Below, piece by piece: positions 1-7,164 of a stretch of DNA of 12,611 nt. The number at the start of each line of letters is the position of its first letter. Position 1 is the stretch's first letter. The position numbers and the translations under genes are program-made. Source of the DNA: UBA1151 sp963579925 (GTDB lineage: Bacteria > Chloroflexota > Dehalococcoidia > Lucifugimonadales > Lucifugimonadaceae); NCBI GenBank assembly GCA_963579925.1, contig CAUZJA010000065.1:1-12611 (forward strand), read 5' to 3'. Under the pieces are notes generated by a model. It made no database searches, had not been told where the DNA came from, and saw only the letters and a program-made list of their open reading frames with translations.

Positions 1-2070
1 AAATTTTAGCGTCTCTTCATCCTGAACGAACTCCGCAATCACATCTAGTCCGATGGCGTGGGCCAATCCGCATATGGCCTTTGCAAACTCACGATCATGC
101 GCGTCATTCGCCAGAGCTTGCACGAGGCTACCGTCTAGTTTCAGCAGACCGAATGGAAGTGTCCGTATCTGGCTGAGGGAAGTGGTACCGCTACCGAAGT
201 CATCAATGGCTATCCGGTATCCCGCTTTTACGAGGCGATCGACGAACGCCTTCGCGTGGCCGCCACTGCGCTGGGTTGCTGTCTCAGTGATCTCAAAGAC
301 AATATCTGCCGGATCGACGCCCAGTTCTGATCCGATACTGATCGCATATTCCGCCATTTCAATGCCCACAGAGCGAGATGAGACGTTGATAGTGAGAACT
401 GTGCGACGCCCGTCTTCCGCCATTTTCTGGGAGCGGTGAAGCGCTGCGGCGATTACTCGTTCATCAATTTGCTGAATTAGATCGAGAGACTCAGCCTCAG
501 ATATGAAGTCGTCGGGACTGATTAAGGTGCCGTCGGCTTCTTTGATCCTGACTAGTACCTCGTACATTTCGATTTGTCGACTCTCAACGCCATAGATCGG
601 TTGTCGAAATAGGGTGAGTCTGTGGTTGTCCAGTGCATCCACGATCGCAGTGCGCTTCTGCTGTAGAGCGGTGATGACATCACGACCACCCTGTGAGGGG
701 TCGTAGAGCATGGCCTGATTTCGTCCCGCATCCTTAGCCTGATAGAGCGCGATGTCTGCAAACGATGTCAGGTCTTCCACGCCGGCATCTTCAACCGGGA
801 AGCTCGCAACCCCGGCGCTCGCGGTTGCCTGAACCCGCTCACCTCTGATGGTCAGCGATACCTCAGAGATGGCTCCCCGTAGCTCAATTGTCTTGACCAC
901 GGCATCAACATCATTGGCGTCGTAGAGGATGATGTTGAACTCATCGCCGCCCACGCGTGCCACAAGATCAGAGCTTCTTAGCGCCTCATCAAGTTTGTGG
1001 CCAACAGCAACGATCAGCTCATCGCCTACGGAGTGGCCGTATGTGTCATTGACAAGTTTGAGGCCATCCAAATCCAGGAACACCAGCGCATGCTGCGCCC
1101 CGCTTCGTTTAGCGGCCCTGTTGGCCTGGTCGAGCAGGATTCCCAGTTGGTAACGGTTGGGCAGGCCTGTCAGTGTGTCCGTAGTGGCTAGCCTTTGAAG
1201 CTCGTCTTCGGCCACTTTGCGGTCAGTGATGTCTCGCATGGAGATGCTGACGCCACGAAGAGACCCGTTGCGGTGGTAGTTCGCGACCACTAGGGATTCA
1301 ACCGATATCTTCCGGTTTTCGCGGCCAATCACGTTCAGCTCTGCTGACCAGGTTGTCCCGTCAACCGCCGTTGGGATTCCGCGCTCAACCAGCGACTCAA
1401 AACTTGAGCTGTCGAGGATCGTATTGAAATTCAGTCCACCACCCGATGCGTAGCTATCAGGCAGACCCAGAGCGTCGAGGCCAGATGGGTTTATATATTC
1501 GATCAGGCCTTTCGTGCTGGCTCGCAAAATGATGTCCGGGCTGGTCTCAACAATTGCCGCCAGGTTTGAGACCGTTTCCAGCAGGAGCGCGTTGTCCAGA
1601 CTTGGACCGAGCTGGTTGGCGACAATGCTGAGGAGATCCACCTCAGATTCCTGGAATCCCTCATCTGAAATCCGCCGGAGTGTTAGAAGACCAACTGCGG
1701 CCTCATCCGTGAGAAGTGGGACGGTGACGGATGATGTGAGGCCGAGCTTTGTGATCTCGCCGTCAGAGTCTGGCTCTTCCGGGTCGCTAAGGTCGTCTGA
1801 AATAACCCGTCCCAGTCCAATTGCCTGTGTAGCCGTGAGGGTTCGCGTGGTTGGAAGAGGCAAATCCGCCCCAACTCCGTACGCCACCCCGCCGCTGAGT
1901 TCGCCACTGGCCTGATCAACAGTACGGACAACGCCGCGATCAAATGGAAGGTGCTTCTGGAGCGTCTGGAGAAACGTGAGGCCCAGATCCTCAACGCCAA
2001 GGCCTGACAACCCTATGCGAGAGATATCGCGCAGCAAGTCCATCTCGTTTGTTTGAGTTGATTCAGGCAT
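1..2070 (-). CDS. GAF-PAS-GGDEF-EAL cyclic-di-GMP signalling protein (3' end outside window)
   Basis: Reading the minus strand from the ATG at 2068-2070 gives 690 open codons that run off the left edge inside the EAL domain. No membrane segment or signal peptide is visible, so it should be cytoplasmic. The order is a GAF-like sensor (about 10-165), a PAS domain ending in the usual MRDITDRKVAEDEL linker (about 166-290), GGDEF (about 291-455) and EAL (about 470 onward). The cyclase motif GGDEF is intact at 374-378, the inhibitory I-site RSSD lies at 365-368 exactly five residues before it, and the DLDGLKLVND signature is at 333-342. The EAL motif reads EVL (504-506), but the expected metal and catalytic residues are all present: N562, E593/E596, D623/D624, K644 and E680. 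Both making and breaking c-di-GMP are therefore plausible. An in-frame TGA at 2089-2091 limits the start. No Shine-Dalgarno precedes the ATG. Perhaps 30-60 residues are missing at the C-terminus. Confidence 0.93.
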   Translation of the reverse strand, partial: MPESTQTNEMDLLRDISRIGLSGLGVEDLGLTFLQTLQKHLPFDRGVVRTVDQASGELSGGVAYGVGADLPLPTTRTLTATQAIGLGRVISDDLSDPEEPDSDGEITKLGLTSSVTVPLLTDEAAVGLLTLRRISDEGFQESEVDLLSIVANQLGPSLDNALLLETVSNLAAIVETSPDIILRASTKGLIEYINPSGLDALGLPDSYASGGGLNFNTILDSSSFESLVERGIPTAVDGTTWSAELNVIGRENRKISVESLVVANYHRNGSLRGVSISMRDITDRKVAEDELQRLATTDTLTGLPNRYQLGILLDQANRAAKRSGAQHALVFLDLDGLKLVNDTYGHSVGDELIVAVGHKLDEALRSSDLVARVGGDEFNIILYDANDVDAVVKTIELRGAISEVSLTIRGERVQATASAGVASFPVEDAGVEDLTSFADIALYQAKDAGRNQAMLYDPSQGGRDVITALQQKRTAIVDALDNHRLTLFRQPIYGVESRQIEMYEVLVRIKEADGTLISPDDFISEAESLDLIQQIDERVIAAALHRSQKMAEDGRRTVLTINVSSRSVGIEMAEYAISIGSELGVDPADIVFEITETATQRSGGHAKAFVDRLVKAGYRIAIDDFGSGTTSLSQIRTLPFGLLKLDGSLVQALANDAHDREFAKAICGLAHAIGLDVIAEFVQDEETLKF

Positions 2071-2100
2071 AACGAGAGCCAGGCATCTTCATGAGGATTT

Positions 2101-2110
2101 CTGACGTCAA
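2101..2110 (-). promoter_or_regulatory. TGACGTCA palindrome upstream of the c-di-GMP gene
   Basis: The 96-nt gap between the DAO gene and the GGDEF-EAL gene holds a perfect 8-bp palindrome, TGACGTCA (2102-2109). Its minus-strand reading, TTGACG, matches five of six bases of a -35 box. No convincing -10 lies at the right distance before the ATG at 2070. It may be an operator or part of a promoter, but an 8-bp palindrome can occur by chance. Confidence 0.15.
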
Positions 2111-2166
2111 ATTGTGTGCGCGTAGAGATGGGGTTCCTACCTTCAAGCCACACCGGTAGTTCCAGA

Positions 2167-3339
2167 CTAAACCATTACCCGGAACGTTGTCTGAGGCATG
2201 TTCAAGTCGTTTTCATTGAAACGATTCATCCTCAACGAGGTGATGTCGATGCTTGTGGACTCGCCTTCAAGCATTAGCTCAGCCATGGCAGTTCCAACCG
2301 CTGGAGAGAGTTTGTAGCCGTGTCCGCTAAAGCCGGTGCAGATGTACATACCACTGATTCCGTCGACGGCATCCATGATGGGATGAGAGTCAGGAGTCTC
2401 TGTGTAGAGGCCTGCGTAGCCGTGGGTGTACTGAGCGTCCTCGATTGCCGGAATGCGGGCTGTGAGACGCGACCAGACGTCGTAGAGATAGTCCATTGAT
2501 GCGCCGCTGCGGTAGTTGTCCGGATCGGCGTCGTGGACAACGTTTCCGTTGCCGACCAGCGTCAGGTCAGCTGCTTCTGGCCTGAAGTATGTGAGGTTAG
2601 CCATGTCAGCGCCACCGGGATGGAACGGGATCGTCTCCAGGTTGCGTTTCAGCAGAAACACCTCATGCCGGGTGGCCTTCAGAGGGAGGTCAATGCCGTG
2701 ATCAGTCATGAACTTCGCAGACCATGGCCCGGTTGCGACGATGGCGTTGCCGCAGTTGATCGTCTCACCGTCCACCACCACTGATTCGACGCGATCGTCA
2801 ACAACGTTGATGGCTGTGACCTTCTTCTCAAGCTCTGCCTCGGCACCAAGCGCCCGGGCAGCGGTGACCCATCCGATCGCTGAGCCTGAGGGGTCGCCAT
2901 ACCCAGACTCAGGCTCGTATGCGACCACCTCATCCTCGCCGACCACAAACGACGGTGCAATTTCGAGGGCCTCTTCCCGTGAAATCAGATCAACGTTTAC
3001 GCCGCAGGCTTTCTGCATCGCGATGTTTGATTCAAACGTTGAGCTGTACTCGGGGCTGGAGAATGCCATGAAGCCTGTCAGCGTCCATCCGGCGTCGCCG
3101 TGGCCCACCACATCGGACCAGTTGCGCCATGTATCCAGCGACTCCCATGAGAGACGCGTATTGACCTCCGTGGAGTAGTGCATCCGGATTACGCCGGACG
3201 AGCGCCCGGTAGATCCGAACCCCAGCGTGCCCTGCTCAAGTAGCAGCGCAGTTCCCGCACCGCGCTTCGCAAGCTGATAGAGGATACTGGCGCCCATAAC
3301 TCCGCCGCCGATCACGATGTAGTCAAAGCTTCTTGTCAT
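2167..3339 (-). CDS. FAD-dependent oxidoreductase, DAO family (sarcosine oxidase beta/MSOX-like)
   Basis: A 390-residue flavoprotein of the D-amino-acid/sarcosine oxidase (DAO) fold, the usual size for the family. The N-terminus carries the FAD dinucleotide-binding loop IGGGVMGAS (10-18), with the ribose-binding acid E35. GSTGRSSGVIRMHYS (42-56) follows, as in sarcosine-oxidase-beta-type enzymes. VATGPWSA (201-208) and the C-terminal TGFSGHGYKLSPAVG (335-349) complete the FAD site. In the LYTETPDSHPIMD stretch (311-323), glycine 310 sits where monomeric sarcosine oxidase has its flavin-linked cysteine, so FAD is probably not covalently held. Enzymes of this group oxidise secondary or primary amines such as sarcosine, dimethylglycine or other N-methyl amino acids. 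The exact substrate cannot be read from sequence. It lies on the same strand as garR but is separated from it by a terminator and an inverted-repeat element, so it probably has its own promoter. Only a weak AAAGG lies 11 nt before the ATG. Confidence 0.9.
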   Translation of the reverse strand: MTRSFDYIVIGGGVMGASILYQLAKRGAGTALLLEQGTLGFGSTGRSSGVIRMHYSTEVNTRLSWESLDTWRNWSDVVGHGDAGWTLTGFMAFSSPEYSSTFESNIAMQKACGVNVDLISREEALEIAPSFVVGEDEVVAYEPESGYGDPSGSAIGWVTAARALGAEAELEKKVTAINVVDDRVESVVVDGETINCGNAIVATGPWSAKFMTDHGIDLPLKATRHEVFLLKRNLETIPFHPGGADMANLTYFRPEAADLTLVGNGNVVHDADPDNYRSGASMDYLYDVWSRLTARIPAIEDAQYTHGYAGLYTETPDSHPIMDAVDGISGMYICTGFSGHGYKLSPAVGTAMAELMLEGESTSIDITSLRMNRFNENDLNMPQTTFRVMV

Positions 3340-3424
3340 GTGTGGGCGTGCCTTTGTTGTTGGGACGGAGAGGGAGCGGGAGATTGTGCGGCCTATGCTA
3401 CCGCGCCATTCGACATTCTCGAAT

Positions 3425-3529
3425 CCACGGTAGCGGCGGGTCTGTGACTCGCTTCCGCCGCGAATGAGATAAGTCGTTCGATGGTTTGCTTTGCCGGAAG
3501 AGCGGGTCTTAGACCCGCCGCTACCGTGG
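3425..3529. repeat. MITE- or REP/BIME-like element with 19-bp perfect terminal inverted repeats
   Basis: The left arm CCACGGTAGCGGCGGGTCT (3425-3443) is repeated exactly, inverted, at 3511-3529. Pairing continues imperfectly inward (GACTCGC..TTCCGCC against GACCCGC..TTCCGGC), giving terminal repeats of about 35 bp around a core of about 30 bp. Each arm also contains its own small hairpin. The right one is GCGGGTCT-T-AGACCCGC (3502-3518), with perfect 8-bp arms. The element carries no ORF of its own and fills most of the 289-nt gap between garR and the DAO gene. I see no clear target-site duplication at the ends. It could be a MITE, a REP/BIME-type palindromic repeat or a structured RNA element. 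Copy number in the genome would decide. Confidence 0.7.
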
Positions 3530-3586
3530 GTGGGTGCGTGATTCGGAGGAACGGGTTTACGTCGATATTGTGCGGGTTGTAACGCG

Positions 3587-3610
3587 AAAACGGCCCGGAA
3601 AACCGGGCCG
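3587..3610 (-). terminator. Rho-independent terminator of garR
   Basis: Read on the minus strand, a perfect 8-bp GC-only stem, CGGCCCGG with a TTTT loop and CCGGGCCG (3591-3610), is followed by TTTT (3587-3590). It begins 18 nt after the garR stop codon, as expected for an intrinsic terminator. The U-tract is short, so termination may be partial. Confidence 0.75.
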
Positions 3611-3628
3611 CTAACGTGAATAAGCGTC

Positions 3629-4519
3629 TTAGAACTTTTTGACTTCTACTCCGGCGGCGTCCTCTACGTAGTGGAGGATTCCACTGTGGTCTTCTTTGCC
3701 GAGACCCTTCTCAACCAGTGATGTAAGTACCTGCTGCAGGTTGGCGGTTACTGGAAGTGGGATGCCCAGTTCACGGGCCGTTTCCATGGCGTTGTTGATG
3801 TCTTTCTGGTGCAACTCAATCCGGAATCCGGCGGTGAAGTTGCGGTCGTACATCATGGGGCCTTTGGCGTTCATGACGTTGCTTCCTGCAAGTCCGCCTT
3901 TGATGGCGTCCACCACGGTCTCCGGGTTCACGCCTGCCTTGGTGGCCAGAGCCAGCGCTTCGGCCAGGCCATGGATGTTGGCGCCAACGACGATCTGGTT
4001 GGCGAGTTTGGTTACGTTGCCTGCTCCAACCTCTCCGCAGAGGACTGAAGACTTTCCAACAATGTCGAACATCGGCTTGGCTCGCTCGAAGAGATCGGCC
4101 TTGCCACCAACCATGATGGCGAGGTCCCCGGAGATAGCGAATGGCTCTCCACCGGAGACTGGTGCGTCAACGAAGCCGACGCCTGCCTTTTCACATGCCT
4201 CACCAATTCTCTGTGAGACGCCGGGGGCGATGGAACTCATGTCTACGATCAAGTCGCCGGGTGATGCGCCTTCAAGTGCGCCATCTTCGCCTGAGATGGC
4301 AGCTTCTGCCTGGGGACCGTCCTGGACCATCGTGATGACGATATCCGACTTTGAAGCAACCTCTGCGCACGTTGCAGCGGCTGTTCCGCCAGCGGCTACG
4401 ACCGGCTCGATCGCGGCTGGGAATACGTCAAATGCAGTCACTTCATGACCGGCGTTGATTATGTTGATGGCCATGGGCCGACCCATGATTCCAAGGCCGA
4501 TGAAGCCTAGTTTTGTCAT
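3629..4519 (-). CDS. garR: 2-hydroxy-3-oxopropionate (tartronate semialdehyde) reductase
   Basis: A 296-residue beta-hydroxyacid dehydrogenase that resembles E. coli GarR/GlxR over its whole length. It should reduce tartronate semialdehyde to D-glycerate with NAD(P)H, the second step of the glyoxylate-to-glycerate route. The Rossmann loop GLGIMG is at 8-13. The substrate-binding motif DMSSIAPG is at 93-100 and DAPVSGGEP at 118-126. GAGNVTKLANQ at 165-175 holds the catalytic lysine K171. The signatures LATKAGVNP (191-199), GGLAGS (208-213), DRNFTAGFRIELHQKD (225-240) and GLGKEDHS (272-279) are closer to tartronate semialdehyde reductase than to 3-hydroxyisobutyrate dehydrogenase, which remains the main alternative. 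The start is firm: GGAGG (4526-4530) lies 6 nt before the ATG. The gene is 125 nt downstream of the FNR-like gene on the same strand and ends in its own terminator. No glyoxylate carboligase is in the window. Confidence 0.92.
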   Translation of the reverse strand: MTKLGFIGLGIMGRPMAINIINAGHEVTAFDVFPAAIEPVVAAGGTAAATCAEVASKSDIVITMVQDGPQAEAAISGEDGALEGASPGDLIVDMSSIAPGVSQRIGEACEKAGVGFVDAPVSGGEPFAISGDLAIMVGGKADLFERAKPMFDIVGKSSVLCGEVGAGNVTKLANQIVVGANIHGLAEALALATKAGVNPETVVDAIKGGLAGSNVMNAKGPMMYDRNFTAGFRIELHQKDINNAMETARELGIPLPVTANLQQVLTSLVEKGLGKEDHSGILHYVEDAAGVEVKKF

Positions 4520-4644
4520 TTGTTTCCTCCGCAGATGTTTCGATATCGCTCAGAGCGCGCTATTTTGGGCGCGTCTGCTGGCAATCAGTATTTTGAGGTG
4601 GTCAGGATACTACGCCGTGCTAGATGGGAAGGAGGAAGCCGAGG

Positions 4645-5397
4645 TTAGTCGTCGTCCTTCCAGAATCTCTCCTCCGTGTAGGCGTATCCCGTGTCAGTCA
4701 GCTTCTCGCGCAAGTCCTCGATCATTCCCGGATGACCGCAGGCGTACACGATGGTGTCTTCAGTTGGGATCTTGGCATCTGCGAGATAGCCCAATACCAA
4801 ATTGTTGATACGCCCCCCAGCACCAGTCCACGCCGTGTTTCGATCTTCGTCCGGGCGACTCACAGACGGGAAAAAGGTGATTTCATCGTGCGACTTCGCA
4901 AGGTCAATGATCTCTTCGTCGTACCCGAACTCGTCCAGGTAAGAAGCGCCCTCCAGGAGATGGAACTGGTCACCGCCTCGAGGTGGGCTCTCCAGATACT
5001 GCCGCAGCATACTCACGTAAGGAGTCACACCGGTCACGGTTGAGACCATTACGTGATTCTTGTAGTCCGGCTCAAATACGAAAAGCCCCTTCGCGCGTGG
5101 TCGAATCGTGACCTCATCGCCAACCTTGAGTGTGTGGAGCAGTGGCGTCAGCTCGCCGTAGGGCAGGGGGATGTACTCCACAAAAAGCTCAATTTCATCT
5201 TCACTTGGTGAGGATGCGATTGAGTACGGTCGCTCTACTCCTTCAACTCCAATGGTGCAGTATTGGCCGGGCTTGAACGGGAATTTGTCTGCTGGAGCCA
5301 GCCAGAGCTTAAAAAGGTCATCGGTAAGGTCGATTCGGCGAGTGATTACTGCCGAGGAAAAACGGCCTTTGAGAATTGGATCTGCTTGTTGCGTCAT
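4645..5397 (-). CDS. Ferredoxin-NADP+ reductase-family flavoprotein
   Basis: A 250-residue protein with the two-domain layout of bacterial ferredoxin/flavodoxin-NADP+ reductases (Fpr type). These move electrons between NADPH and a small carrier through FAD. An N-terminal FAD-binding barrel carries FKPGQY (41-46) and the flavin motif RPYSIASS (56-63). The nucleotide-binding domain follows, with TGVTPYVSMLR (122-132) in place of the usual GTGxAPFxSMLR. ACGHPGMIEDLREKL (219-233) is the C-terminal NADP-side motif, and the ending TEERFW is typical of Fpr proteins. The GTGTG start of the nucleotide loop reads STVTG (119-123), a deviation that could affect nucleotide preference. No iron-sulfur domain is fused, so a separate ferredoxin or flavodoxin is needed, and none is in the window. 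GAGG (5402-5405) stands 4 nt before the ATG and supports the start. Another possibility is a reductase component for an oxygenase. Confidence 0.85.
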   Translation of the reverse strand: MTQQADPILKGRFSSAVITRRIDLTDDLFKLWLAPADKFPFKPGQYCTIGVEGVERPYSIASSPSEDEIELFVEYIPLPYGELTPLLHTLKVGDEVTIRPRAKGLFVFEPDYKNHVMVSTVTGVTPYVSMLRQYLESPPRGGDQFHLLEGASYLDEFGYDEEIIDLAKSHDEITFFPSVSRPDEDRNTAWTGAGGRINNLVLGYLADAKIPTEDTIVYACGHPGMIEDLREKLTDTGYAYTEERFWKDDD

Positions 5398-5630
5398 ATC
5401 CCCTCAGAATGTTTTAGGTTCTGGCGTCAGGCGTAGTGACAATGAAAGGTCGTGCGGAATAGTACCGGGATTCGGCTTTGAGGGGAAACGCAGACACCTC
5501 AAATACGTACTGGAATCACCTGTTTCCGGGTAGCTTGCAGTTGTAGACTCCGGTCAGAGTCCAAATATGACCCTGACGACATCGCCTGACGAAATCGGTA
5601 AATAAGTCCCCCAAACGCGAGGATTGAAAA
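5398..5630. promoter_or_regulatory. Divergent intergenic region between the FNR-like and malic enzyme genes
   Basis: This 233-nt gap separates two genes transcribed outward, so it must carry both promoters. On the malic-enzyme side, an 8-bp direct repeat CCTGACGA occurs at 5572-5579 and 5585-5592, a 13-bp period. A short inverted repeat, GACTC/GAGTC, lies at 5546-5561. Either could be a regulator site. TTGTAG (5541-5546) with AAATAT (5563-5568) is a weak promoter-like pair. On the minus side no -35/-10 pair is convincing. I see no riboswitch and no convincing small gene here. Confidence 0.4.
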
Positions 5631-7085
5631 ATGGCTAGAACTGCCCAGGGCGTCGCATACAGCCTGACGATGCGAGCCGAGTATGAGAATAGTCCCGGAA
5701 TGCTGGGCAAGATTACTTCTACAATTGGCGGCGCCGAAGGAAGTATTGACGCACTAGACGTGGTTTCGGTGCGCAATGGTCACATGATACGCGATGTCAC
5801 GGTACTGGCATCAGACGTGGATCACGGCAACTCCATCCTGCAAGCAGTGCGGGCGATGGACGGCGTGAAGATTATCAACGTGTCTGACCCGACATTCCTG
5901 GCTCACTTGCAAGGCAAGATTGAAGTGAAGAGCCGGGTGGCAGTGGAGACTCGCAACGACCTTTCGATGGCATACACGCCCGGTGTTGGCCGCGTATGTA
6001 TGGCCATTTACGATGAGCCAGAGGCGGTATGGTCGCTCACCAGCAAGGCACACACCGTTGCTGTAGTGACGGACGGAACCGCGGTCCTTGGTCTTGGCGA
6101 TATTGGTCCTGAAGCCTCCATGCCCGTGATGGAAGGCAAAGCCGTCCTTTTCAAGGAGTTTGGGGGTGTTGACGCCTGGCCGATCTGTCTGGACACAAAA
6201 GACACAGAAGAGATCATCAGCATCGTCAAGGCAATAGCGCCCGGCTTTGGTGGAATCAACCTTGAAGACATCAGCGCTCCTCGCTGCTTTGAGATTGAAG
6301 ATCGCCTCAAGGCAGAGCTTGATATTCCCGTATTTCATGATGATCAGCACGGAACAGCCGTGGTTGTTCTTGCCGGGCTGATCAACGCTTTGAAGGTTGT
6401 GGACAAGAAGCCTGAGGACATCAAAGTGGTCCTGGCAGGAGTTGGAGCGGCTGGCACAGCGTGCGCCAAGGTCCTGATGCGCTATGGGGTGAAGGACATT
6501 GTCGGCTTCGACCGCGGCGGCCCCCTGCACAGGGAGCGTGATTTTTCCGACAACAAGTACAAGCGGTGGTTCGCGGAAAATACCAACCCCAGAAATCTAA
6601 CTGGCGATATGCGAGAGTGCATGGTTGGGTCTGACTTCTTCCTGGGTCTTGCTGGCCCCGGTTTGTTGACCACTGAGGATGTTGCGGTCATGACCGACGA
6701 CGCAATCGTCTTTGCTCTGGCGAATCCGACGCCTGAGATCTACCCGGAAGAGGTGCCAGCGAGCGTCCGGGTTATGGCAACTGGCCGGAGTGATTACCCA
6801 AATCAGATAAACAATGTGCTCTGCTTCCCCGGTCTGTTCAGAGGTGTTCTGGACGTCAGGGCAAGCACTATCAACGAGCCGATGATTGTGGCCGCAGCAC
6901 AGGCAATCGCCAATGCGATTCCTGATGACAACATTAGTGAAGACTTCATCATCCCAAACGTTTTCGATAAGTCCGTGCCGCGAAACATCGCAAGAGATGT
7001 GGCTGCCGTTGCGCACGAAACGGGAGTTGCCCGTCGTTCACGCCGTCGTGATACCAAGACATACTCCCCATTCAAGATCAGGTAG
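5631..7085 (+). CDS. NAD(P)-dependent malic enzyme with N-terminal ACT domain
   Basis: This 484-residue protein should decarboxylate malate oxidatively to pyruvate and CO2 with NAD(P)+. Residues 9-85 form an ACT-type regulatory domain (ENSPGMLGKITSTIG at 19-33), suggesting allosteric control by an amino acid or other small ligand. The malic domain follows: AYTPGVG (114-120) with catalytic Y115, VTDGTAVLGLGDIGP (146-160), MEGKAVLFK (167-175) with catalytic K170, the metal-binding NLEDISAPRCFEIE (210-223), and FHDDQHGTA (235-243). The cofactor-binding fold has AGVGAAGTACAK (269-280), FALANPTPEI (361-370) and DYPNQINNVLCFPG (388-401). All key residues are intact. The ACT-malic arrangement is known in several bacterial phyla, including Chloroflexota and Firmicutes. 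No phosphotransacetylase-like C-terminal domain is present. The start is supported by GAGG (5619-5622) 8 nt before the ATG. The ThiO-like gene begins 79 nt after the stop on the same strand. Confidence 0.94.
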   Translation: MARTAQGVAYSLTMRAEYENSPGMLGKITSTIGGAEGSIDALDVVSVRNGHMIRDVTVLASDVDHGNSILQAVRAMDGVKIINVSDPTFLAHLQGKIEVKSRVAVETRNDLSMAYTPGVGRVCMAIYDEPEAVWSLTSKAHTVAVVTDGTAVLGLGDIGPEASMPVMEGKAVLFKEFGGVDAWPICLDTKDTEEIISIVKAIAPGFGGINLEDISAPRCFEIEDRLKAELDIPVFHDDQHGTAVVVLAGLINALKVVDKKPEDIKVVLAGVGAAGTACAKVLMRYGVKDIVGFDRGGPLHRERDFSDNKYKRWFAENTNPRNLTGDMRECMVGSDFFLGLAGPGLLTTEDVAVMTDDAIVFALANPTPEIYPEEVPASVRVMATGRSDYPNQINNVLCFPGLFRGVLDVRASTINEPMIVAAAQAIANAIPDDNISEDFIIPNVFDKSVPRNIARDVAAVAHETGVARRSRRRDTKTYSPFKIR

Positions 7086-7099
7086 AAACAAGCTATGAT
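7071..7099 (+). promoter_or_regulatory. Possible promoter for the ThiO-like gene
   Basis: TATGAT (7094-7099) matches five of six bases of a sigma-70 -10 box. It has TTCAAG (7071-7076), a poor -35, 17 nt upstream. A transcript from here would start around 7106, within the 79-nt gap after the malic enzyme gene. Readthrough from the malic enzyme gene is equally possible, since no terminator hairpin is seen in the gap. Confidence 0.2.
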
Positions 7100-7164
7100 C
7101 GCCACTCAGGATTGAATTGATCGACGAAGGCGATAGGCTGAGATTTGATTCTCGGCGTGGATGT

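Noticed and set aside
1514..1915. Plus-strand frame (133 residues) and an overlapping minus-strand frame (1683-2000) in the c-di-GMP gene
   Set aside because: Both lie over the GAF/PAS-coding part of the continuous 690-codon GGDEF-EAL reading frame, which has full domain motifs.
2708..3178. 156-residue plus-strand reading frame opposite the DAO gene
   Set aside because: It is low-complexity Ser/Thr/Ala sequence antisense to intact FAD-oxidoreductase coding sequence.
3361..3424. Target-site duplication or extra copy of the inverted repeat next to the element
   Set aside because: The flanks (AAT on the left, GTG on the right) do not match, and the GCTACCGCG at 3397 shares only a few bases with the arm.
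3696..4448. 250-residue plus-strand reading frame opposite garR
   Set aside because: It is antisense to a clearly conserved reductase, its protein is rich in Ser/Ala/Thr with no recognisable motif, and it arises from the codon bias of garR.
4546..4575. GC-rich imperfect hairpin in the FNR-garR gap (GCGCGC ... GCGCGT)
   Set aside because: The stem is only six pairs including a G-T pair, with no adjacent T-run in the transcribed direction, so I do not call it a terminator.
5811..6530. 239-residue minus-strand reading frame opposite the malic enzyme
   Set aside because: It lies wholly within the conserved malic enzyme gene, and its His/Cys-rich translation resembles no domain. It is a shadow frame.
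7117..7164. TTG start at 7117 for the ThiO-like protein
   Set aside because: The added 16 residues are charged and unlike the family, and the ATG at 7165 places the FAD loop at the normal distance from the N-terminus.
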